Shown here: positions 57,168-64,000 of the stretch, piece by piece
Layout: each line of letters starts with the position of its first letter
How positions within the stretch are numbered: the first letter of the stretch is position 1
Assembly (NCBI RefSeq): GCF_946415235.1
Contig: NZ_CAMKRR010000008.1
Coordinates: 1-64,000, forward strand
Length of the DNA: 64,000 bases
Direction: 5' to 3'
Source: an uncultured Ruminococcus sp.
Lineage (GTDB): Bacteria; Bacillota; Clostridia; Oscillospirales; Ruminococcaceae
Program-made: the position numbers and the translations under genes
Notes under the pieces: generated by a model
The model's database searches: none
What the model saw: the letters and a program-made list of their open reading frames with translations, nothing else
Told to the model about the DNA's origin: nothing

Positions 57168-57915
57168 AGTAACAGCAGCCTACAGAGGCACAAGGTATCA
57201 CGGCTTTCAGCGTCAGAGCAATGCCCTGACGGTGCAGGAGGTGCTTGAGAGCAAGCTCTCGAAGGTGCTCAACGAGCCTGTGACGGTGATCGGCTGTTCA
57301 AGGACAGACACGGGAGTACACGCGAATATGTTCTGTTTCAATGTTAAGACCGAGAGCAAAATAAACTGTCTCGGCTTTTGCAGGGGCGTGAATGGGGAGC
57401 TCCCCGATGATATATCCATTCTCAGCTGCGAGGATGCTCCCCTTGATTTTCATGCAAGATATGACTGCAAGGGAAAGGAGTATATCTATAAAATGCACTG
57501 CAGCGAGTCGAAAAACCCCTTTGCGGCAGATCTTATGCTGCATTACAGGAGAAAATTCGACATTGAGGCTGCGCGGAAAGCAGCAGGTTATCTGGTGGGA
57601 ACTCACGATTTTTCGTCGTTTTGTGCTGACTGTACAAATGTTTCAACCACAGTAAGGACTATTTATTCTTTCAAAATAGAAAATAGTGGAGATTCTGTGA
57701 TAATGCTTGTAAAAGGCAACGGTTTTTTGTATAATATGATTAGGATAATCGCAGGCACTCTTATGGACGTAAGCGAAAAAAGGATAGCTCCCGACGATAT
57801 ACCTGATATACTTGCCGCAAAGGACCGCCTCAGGGCGGGCAGAACGGCTATGGCTCACGGACTGTACCTGAACCGCGTGTTCTACAGCGAGGAAGAGCTT
57901 ATGAAAGAGACATAG
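57154..57915 (+). CDS. truA: tRNA pseudouridine(38-40) synthase
   Basis: AAYRGTRYHGFQRQSNALTVQEVLE, GCSRTDTGVHA, FLYNMIRIIAGTLMDV. Confidence 0.95.
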   Translation: MRNLKVTAAYRGTRYHGFQRQSNALTVQEVLESKLSKVLNEPVTVIGCSRTDTGVHANMFCFNVKTESKINCLGFCRGVNGELPDDISILSCEDAPLDFHARYDCKGKEYIYKMHCSESKNPFAADLMLHYRRKFDIEAARKAAGYLVGTHDFSSFCADCTNVSTTVRTIYSFKIENSGDSVIMLVKGNGFLYNMIRIIAGTLMDVSEKRIAPDDIPDILAAKDRLRAGRTAMAHGLYLNRVFYSEEELMKET

Positions 57916-57943
57916 GATCAAGAACAAAAAAGGAGGTGCCAGC

Positions 57944-59116
57944 TTGCCGAAGGTTTACGACGCCGAAGATATCGTCGATCAGAAAAATCGGATGAAGCGG
58001 CGAAAGCGACAGCGGCAGTTTATTTGCATACTGCTGGCAGCAATTATCGGAGTAGGTCTTTATTTTACTCGCGATAAGTGGTATAATAAATTAAGGGGCA
58101 TAGGAGAACAGTACAGGACTATCGTCAACTCGGGTCAGCTGGCAGAGGGAAACTTCCCTATAGAGGTCAGCGGCGGCGCGGATTATCAGCTTTGCCTTTC
58201 GGGCAAAAGGATGATACTGCTCAGCGATACGTACACCTATTACTATGATACTGACGGCGGACTTTTAAAGAGGCGTCAGCATACATATACGAATACGGTG
58301 CTGCGTACCTCGGGAGGACGTTCCCTGCTTTATGAACAGGGCGGAAATGATCTCAGCGTTGAAAACGAGGATCAGGTCTTCTATACCAAGACTTTCGCAA
58401 AAAACCAGATCTTCTTTGCAAGACTCAGCGAAGAAGGATATACAGCAGTAGTAACTACTTCTGAAAATTACAGCTGTGAACTGGTCGTATATGACAAAAG
58501 GGGTGAGGTCATATACACAAGACAGTGTATCGAAATGGTCAGCGACCTTAGCTTCATTGACGGAAGCAAGGGCTGTGTGCTGAGTTATATCTCAGCGGAG
58601 AACGGCCAGCTCGTTACCAAAGTTCAGAAGATCAGCTTCAGTGAAAAAGACGAACAATGGACATCCCCCGGATTGAACACTTTCGGTCTCAGCGTCTGCG
58701 GCTACGAAAACGGGGCATTCGTACTCGGAATGGACGCCTGCGGATATGTTGACGGCAGCGGTCAGATAAGCTCGTATTACTCATATGACGGCGAATTCGT
58801 CAGCGGCGCAAGTGAGAACGGAAATTCAGCAGTAATAGTTAACAACGAAGACAGAAGAAAATATGTTATGGCTCTTTTCAGCGGCGCTGACGCCGAGGCT
58901 CTTGTTATAGAGCTTGAGGAGCCTTCCATCGATGTAACCATATATGAAGATCTTGCGTACGTAATGTGCCAGGGAAAGATAATGGCTTATGATTTCAGCG
59001 GCGGGCTTCGTTCCGTTGCGGGCGTAAGCGATTCATACACAGGCTTTGTACGCAGTGATGATCATATTTTCCTGAAGGGATATAATAAAATAGATCGTAT
59101 AGATTATGAGAGCTGA
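57944..59116 (+). CDS. DUF5711-like membrane-anchored beta-propeller-like protein
   Basis: One N-terminal TM, then beta-rich repeats; TTG start with AGGAGG RBS. Confidence 0.65.
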   Translation: MPKVYDAEDIVDQKNRMKRRKRQRQFICILLAAIIGVGLYFTRDKWYNKLRGIGEQYRTIVNSGQLAEGNFPIEVSGGADYQLCLSGKRMILLSDTYTYYYDTDGGLLKRRQHTYTNTVLRTSGGRSLLYEQGGNDLSVENEDQVFYTKTFAKNQIFFARLSEEGYTAVVTTSENYSCELVVYDKRGEVIYTRQCIEMVSDLSFIDGSKGCVLSYISAENGQLVTKVQKISFSEKDEQWTSPGLNTFGLSVCGYENGAFVLGMDACGYVDGSGQISSYYSYDGEFVSGASENGNSAVIVNNEDRRKYVMALFSGADAEALVIELEEPSIDVTIYEDLAYVMCQGKIMAYDFSGGLRSVAGVSDSYTGFVRSDDHIFLKGYNKIDRIDYES

Positions 59117-59187
59117 TTCTGATCAATGATCAATTAATTACCCGAAAGGAGGCAGCGCCTGCGGTATTCCGCAACGGCGCGAAACAT

Positions 59188-60084
59188 ATGGGAGAACAGT
59201 TTTGGTGGTTCTACGACGTCATCGTAGCTGCAGTGGTCCTTATATGTGTATTTTTTACTCTCAGAAAGGGGCTCCTCAGAGCCTCGGCATCCATAGTCGG
59301 TTATATTTTTGCCGTTTTCCTGAGCTTTATGCTGTGCACATCTATTGCGGGAAAGGTAGCCGACAACACATTGTACGGAAGCAATGTGAAAAAGCTCAAT
59401 TTTACTCTGACGGAAAACGATTATGCGGCAGAGCTCTGCTCGCAGATCAACAGCATGGGATATTATATAACCGTTAACCGTGACAAGATTGAGAAGATCT
59501 ATGTCAAGGAAGAGGACGTCGACCATGGAATATACCAATATATCCGGCATATGAACAGCAAGAACCTTGATGACGAGGATACGTTCCTTGTAAAGCTGCA
59601 TGACTGCTATGCAGTATCCGCAAGCAATTTCATATCCAGGAAGCTCAGTCCGTATGCGGCGGAATATGCTGCCGAGCAGATTAGAAAGGATCCGCAGAAA
59701 TTCTGGCAGTTCCTTAAGCTTATGGACGATCAGGACTCAAAGCGTCCCGCTGCCGAATTCCTTGTAAAGAATTATATACAGCAGCCCTACACCACGCTGG
59801 TAAGACTTATAATATACATCATATCATTTGTACTGCTTCTGCTGATATTACTTGCCGTATCTGTCAGCGTTAGCAGGAACGACCATACGGAAAACGGCTT
59901 TATGACGGTATCACTGAGAATAATAGTCGGTATCGGAAAGGCCGCGGCTATAGTGCTTGCAATTGCCGTTATTATAAGACTAAACGTCATAACAGGCAAT
60001 GACAAGATGCTGTTCTTTAACCATGAGGCTATTGACAGGACATATGTCTTTAAATATTTCTATAACTTTATCAAGACATGGTAA
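59188..60084 (+). CDS. CvpA-family membrane protein
   Basis: FYDVIVAAVVLICVFFTLRKGLLRASASIVGYIFAVFLSFML, CvpA-like N-terminus. Confidence 0.78.
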   Translation: MGEQFWWFYDVIVAAVVLICVFFTLRKGLLRASASIVGYIFAVFLSFMLCTSIAGKVADNTLYGSNVKKLNFTLTENDYAAELCSQINSMGYYITVNRDKIEKIYVKEEDVDHGIYQYIRHMNSKNLDDEDTFLVKLHDCYAVSASNFISRKLSPYAAEYAAEQIRKDPQKFWQFLKLMDDQDSKRPAAEFLVKNYIQQPYTTLVRLIIYIISFVLLLLILLAVSVSVSRNDHTENGFMTVSLRIIVGIGKAAAIVLAIAVIIRLNVITGNDKMLFFNHEAIDRTYVFKYFYNFIKTW

Positions 60085-60155
60085 AGCATAAATATATCGC
60101 CTGTCCCGTATCCGGGGAATGAGCGGTAATAATTAACTACAGGAGGAACTGCCTG

Positions 60156-62504
60156 ATGATAATGTGCAGTAAATGCAAAAAAAGACCTGCGGTGGTGTTC
60201 ATCACCTCTGTTCAGGGCAGCGAAAAGAAAAATGAGGGACTCTGCCTTTCATGTGCGAGGGCGCAGAATATCCCGCAGATAAAGGAATATATGGATAAGC
60301 TCGGCATCACCGACGAGGAGCTCGACCAGCTCTCGGATCAGATGCTCGGAATGCTCGACGGAGACAGCTTTGAAATGGGCGGCTCGGGCGTGCTTCCCGA
60401 TTTTATCACAAATATGTTCGGCGGCAGTGACTCAGAAAACGACGGCGGCGAGAAGGGCGGATTTGATCCGAGAAGCCTTTTCGGCGGCAAGAAATCAGAA
60501 GATGACAGTTTTTCGGACAACAAGGACAGAAAGAGCAGTCCCTTCGGACGCAGCAAGGATAAAAAGCAGAAAGAGCCCAAGTTCCTCGGAAGCTACTGCA
60601 CCAACCTTTCACAGAAGGCTGCCGACGGAAAGCTCGACCGTATCATCGGAAGAGATATGGAGATAGACCGGGTTATACAGATACTTTCAAGACGTACAAA
60701 GAACAATCCCTGCCTTATCGGTGAACCGGGCGTAGGCAAGACGGCTATCGCAGAGGGAATAGCTCTGCGTATAAACGAGGGAAATGTTCCCTTCAACCTT
60801 GCAGATAAGAAGCTCTATCTTCTCGACCTTACAGCTCTCGTTGCGGGTACTCAGTTCCGCGGACAGTTCGAGAGCCGTGTAAAAGGACTTGTTGACGAGG
60901 TAAAGCGCGAGGGCAATATCATACTCTTCATCGACGAGGTGCATAACCTTGTGGGCGCAGGAGACTCCGAGGGCTCAATGAACGCTGCAAATATCCTTAA
61001 GCCCGCCCTTTCGAGAGGCGAGGTACAGGTAATAGGCGCGACTACCTTCGGCGAGTACAGAAAGTACATCGAAAAGGACTCTGCCCTTGAAAGACGTTTC
61101 CAGCCCGTTACCGTAAACGAGCCCACTATCGAGGATACAGTCAGTGTCCTTGTGGGTATAAAGCAGTACTACGAGGATTTCCACAGGGTACACATATCCG
61201 ATTACCTTGTAAGAGTCTGCGCTGTGCTCTCCGAGAGATACATCACAGACCGTTTCCTGCCCGATAAAGCCATAGATCTCCTTGATGAGAGCTGTGCATA
61301 CGCTTCCATACGTTCACCCGAGATAGGTGATTACGAGAAGCTTAAAAAGGAAATAAAGGTAATGGAGGAGATGGAAGCCTCCATCTCCGAACAGGAAGAA
61401 ATAGACTACAAGGCTCTTGCAGAGGTCAAGGGCAAGCTCATACACCTTCGCGAGGACGAGGAGGAGCTGAAGAAAAAGGCAGAGAATGTCAATGTTGAGG
61501 AGTCCGACATTACCAAGGTCGTAGAGCGCTGGACAGGTATCCCCGCAAGCAAGATAGCGGAGAACGAATTCCTCAAGATCGCAAGGCTGGACGAAGCCCT
61601 GAAAAAGAGGGTAGTGGGTCAGGAGGAGGCTGTAAGCGTCCTTACAAAGGCTATAAAGCGCACAAGAGTACAGCTCAGCAAGCGCCGCAGACCTGCTTCA
61701 TTCATATTCGTAGGACCTACGGGTGTCGGCAAGACGGAGCTCGTAAAGGTACTTGCGGAGGAGCTCTTTGATTCTCCCGATCCGCTTATCAGACTTGATA
61801 TGACGGAGTATATGGAAAAGCACTCGGTAGCGCGAATGATAGGTTCGCCTCCCGGCTATGTCGGCTATGACGAGGCGGGACAGCTTACGGAAAAGGTACG
61901 CCGCAAGCCTTATTCGGTAATACTTTTCGACGAGATCGAAAAGGCTCACCCTGACGTAATGAATATACTCATGCAGATACTTGACGAGGGCAAGGTGGAC
62001 GACGCTCACGGAAGAACGGTAAACTTTGCGAACACTATCATATGCATGACCTCCAACGCAGGCTCGACTGACAAGAGCATAGGTGTTGGCTTCAACCGTA
62101 CAGAGAACGAGATAACACGCGAAAAGGCAATGAAGGGTCTGAGGGATTTCCTCCGTCCCGAGTTCATCAGCCGTATCGACGAGATAGTTGTATTCAGAGA
62201 CCTCAACAAGGAGAACTATGCCGATATCGCAGCTCTTACTCTCGACGAGATGAAAGAGCCTCTTGCGGAAAAGAACATATCCCTTGAGTATACAAGGGAA
62301 GCTCTTGAGCTTATTGCGGAAAAGGCTTTCGGCAAGTCCTACGGCGCAAGAGATATCCGCCGCGTTATCCGTCAGGAGATAGAAGACAGCATCGCCGATA
62401 TCATTATTGAAAAGGCATCGAGCATAAATAAAATAGTTATATCTGTCAGGGACGGCGCTTTTGCCGTTGAGGGCAGAAAGGAGAATACAGAAAATGAAGC
62501 TTAA
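60156..62504 (+). CDS. clpE: ClpE-type AAA+ ATPase (zinc-finger N-terminus, two AAA modules)
   Basis: N-terminal CSKCKK...[13 protein letters not shown] and GPTGVGKTE Walker A motifs; IGVGF candidate ClpP loop; no classical Clp N-domain. Confidence 0.88.
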   Translation: MIMCSKCKKRPAVVFITSVQGSEKKNEGLCLSCARAQNIPQIKEYMDKLGITDEELDQLSDQMLGMLDGDSFEMGGSGVLPDFITNMFGGSDSENDGGEKGGFDPRSLFGGKKSEDDSFSDNKDRKSSPFGRSKDKKQKEPKFLGSYCTNLSQKAADGKLDRIIGRDMEIDRVIQILSRRTKNNPCLIGEPGVGKTAIAEGIALRINEGNVPFNLADKKLYLLDLTALVAGTQFRGQFESRVKGLVDEVKREGNIILFIDEVHNLVGAGDSEGSMNAANILKPALSRGEVQVIGATTFGEYRKYIEKDSALERRFQPVTVNEPTIEDTVSVLVGIKQYYEDFHRVHISDYLVRVCAVLSERYITDRFLPDKAIDLLDESCAYASIRSPEIGDYEKLKKEIKVMEEMEASISEQEEIDYKALAEVKGKLIHLREDEEELKKKAENVNVEESDITKVVERWTGIPASKIAENEFLKIARLDEALKKRVVGQEEAVSVLTKAIKRTRVQLSKRRRPASFIFVGPTGVGKTELVKVLAEELFDSPDPLIRLDMTEYMEKHSVARMIGSPPGYVGYDEAGQLTEKVRRKPYSVILFDEIEKAHPDVMNILMQILDEGKVDDAHGRTVNFANTIICMTSNAGSTDKSIGVGFNRTENEITREKAMKGLRDFLRPEFISRIDEIVVFRDLNKENYADIAALTLDEMKEPLAEKNISLEYTREALELIAEKAFGKSYGARDIRRVIRQEIEDSIADIIIEKASSINKIVISVRDGAFAVEGRKENTENEA

Positions 62505-63219
62505 GTTTTCAGCAGTACTGCTTGCAGCGGTCATTGCATCATCTATGACAGGATGTCTTTCCGATAATTCATCTTCCAAAACAGAGAAAGAAAAGACCAC
62601 TGCGGCTACAGCTGCCGGCGAAAATACAGCAAATGACGAAAACAGCGGCAACAACACAGCCACGGTCAGCGGCGAAATTACAGAGAGCATGGAGCTCATG
62701 AGGCTCAAGTTCGCAGATGTTCCCGAGATAGAAAGCGGCCCTGTGATAAAAATAGCTGACGTTACCGCAAGACCGGGAGAAATAGCTGCCGTTACGGTAT
62801 CGGTATCGGGAACCGAGGACAAGTGGAACAACTGCGGTATCCATATAACCTTCCCAGACGTTCTCGTTTGTCAGCTCGAAGACGAGGAGACAAGGGATGC
62901 AAAGTACGAGCCGGGTGCGGCAATAAAGAAGAATTCGGGCTTTGTTGCTATGGAATGGCAGGATAACCTTGACGAGGAGCTAATAAGAAATCATAACCGT
63001 TCACTGTTCTTTACGGCCTTATTCTGGGATACAACAGGTACTGACGGCGATATAGCCACATTTTACTTCAAGATCCCCGACGATGCAAAGCCGGGAACAG
63101 TATACGACCTCGGCTACTTCTTCATGGATACGGATATGTTCAGGAATGCTGACGATGATCTCTCCTATGAGAAGTACACGTTCGAGCATTTACAGGGCGG
63201 AAGCATTACAGTAAGATGA
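62494..63219 (+). CDS. Lipoprotein with a cohesin-like domain
   Basis: Start reassigned to [21 protein letters not shown] (lipobox), S/T/E/N-rich linker, then IKIADVTARPGEIAAVTVSV...GDIATFYFKIPDDAKPGTVYDLGYFF...LQGGSITVR, resembling the cohesin fold signature. Confidence 0.78.
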   Translation: MKLKFSAVLLAAVIASSMTGCLSDNSSSKTEKEKTTAATAAGENTANDENSGNNTATVSGEITESMELMRLKFADVPEIESGPVIKIADVTARPGEIAAVTVSVSGTEDKWNNCGIHITFPDVLVCQLEDEETRDAKYEPGAAIKKNSGFVAMEWQDNLDEELIRNHNRSLFFTALFWDTTGTDGDIATFYFKIPDDAKPGTVYDLGYFFMDTDMFRNADDDLSYEKYTFEHLQGGSITVR

Positions 63220-63225
63220 TCATAC

Positions 63226-63259
63226 GGAGCTGCGGCGCATGAGTGCGGCAGCTCCATTT
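63226..63259 (+). terminator. Terminator-like hairpin after the cohesin-like lipoprotein gene
   Basis: GGAGCTGC-14 nt-GCAGCTCC-ATTTT. Confidence 0.55.
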
Positions 63260-63281
63260 TACGCATGAAAGGACGATAACA

Positions 63282-64000
63282 ATGAATAAAAAGGAAACAG
63301 CTGAAATAAAAAAGAACTTCTCCGATAAGAGCGGCTTTTTCATTATGGAGAGAGTACTCACAGCCTTTATCGACGCGGAAAAGAACCTGCGCTACCACAA
63401 TGTGAGCTCATGCCTTACCATGCCTGCCGAGGAGCATGACGTATACGACGAGACACTGAAAAAGGTTCTCAATACCAATGTGGGCAAGGCTTTTGTGGAG
63501 TATGAGTTCCCAAATGAAGCCTACGATGAGGGACAGCCGCAGAATATACTCTATACTCTCCTAACCTCAGAGCTTAAGGACGATATCGCCTGCGAGGAGT
63601 TCCTCAACCATATCGCAAACAATATAGCATATACAGGTCCTTTTGCGGTGATAACCTCTTACTGTACATACACTATCCGCAAAAAGGACAAGAACGACGA
63701 GTTTGCAGAGGGAGAGGACGAGATATACCGCTATCTCCTTACGGCCATATGCCCTGTGAACACCAGCAAGGACGGATTTATCTTTGACAGCGTTGGCAAC
63801 GAGATAACAAAGAAGGTAAATACCGAGCTCATCATAAGCAAGGCTCCCTCAGACGGCTTCCTTTACCCTGTTTTCAGCAACAGGAGCTCCGATATAAACC
63901 ATGTTATGTACTACACGAAGAATGTGAAATCTCCAAATGTTTCGGTAGTTGAGAATGTGCTGGGCTGCAGTTTCGTTATGTCGGCAGAGAGCGAAAAGAA
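63282..64000 (+). CDS. DUF4317 family protein (partial, runs off the right edge)
   Basis: Translated from 63282: MNKKETAEIKKNFSDKSGFFIMERVLTAFIDAEKNLRYHNVSSCLTMPAEEHDVYDETLKKVLNTNVGKAFVEYEF. Confidence 0.8.
   Translation, partial: MNKKETAEIKKNFSDKSGFFIMERVLTAFIDAEKNLRYHNVSSCLTMPAEEHDVYDETLKKVLNTNVGKAFVEYEFPNEAYDEGQPQNILYTLLTSELKDDIACEEFLNHIANNIAYTGPFAVITSYCTYTIRKKDKNDEFAEGEDEIYRYLLTAICPVNTSKDGFIFDSVGNEITKKVNTELIISKAPSDGFLYPVFSNRSSDINHVMYYTKNVKSPNVSVVENVLGCSFVMSAESEK

Noticed and set aside
60085-60155. CtsR operator upstream of clpE
   Set aside because: No tandem GGTCAAA-type heptads in the short intergenic region.
61698-62831. 377-aa minus-strand ORF
   Set aside because: Antisense to clpE and the cohesin-like gene; low-complexity Ser/Leu translation.

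Overview
This 64 kb window looks like a chromosomal segment of a Ruminococcus-like Firmicute; that assignment is inferred from gene content, codon style and a cohesin-like lipoprotein. It is densely coding. No rRNA, tRNA, CRISPR array, prophage or transposase was recognised. From left to right: (1) the start of an F-type ATP synthase operon on the minus strand (atpB, two tandem identical c-subunit genes, partial atpF). (2) A minus-strand GDP-deoxyhexose/exopolysaccharide cluster (manC, gmd, rmd, GT4s, priming sugar transferase) and a SpoIID homologue. (3) Plus-strand housekeeping genes: citrate synthase, a calcium-loop lipoprotein with a two-component system, DUF1385/prmC, recA-recX-rimO-pgsA. 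(4) htpG with a perfect CIRCE operator, divergent from a Cys-type T-box leader that precedes an unknown ORF and cysS. (5) walJ/yycJ-rlmH. (6) A plus-strand ABC-exporter (Wzm/Wzt) surface polysaccharide cluster of about 13 kb. (7) metH and pheA on the minus strand. (8) ruvC-ruvA-[SseB-like]-ruvB-[C39-like], glmM, an rRNA-methyltransferase-like gene, ecfA1-ecfA2-ecfT, a YfhO-like gene, truA, DUF5711, cvpA, a ClpE-type ATPase, a cohesin-like lipoprotein and a partial DUF4317 gene. Intergenic regions carry a dispersed family of palindromes (TGTAGGG-arm-loop-arm') whose arms differ in sequence but stay self-complementary. The items I rate most worth following up are the cohesin-like lipoprotein coupled to ClpE, the Cys T-box with an unknown first gene, the covarying palindrome family, the lipoprotein/two-component module and the small coiled-coil ORFs in the polysaccharide clusters. 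All calls come from reading the sequence and the supplied ORF translations; no database search was run.
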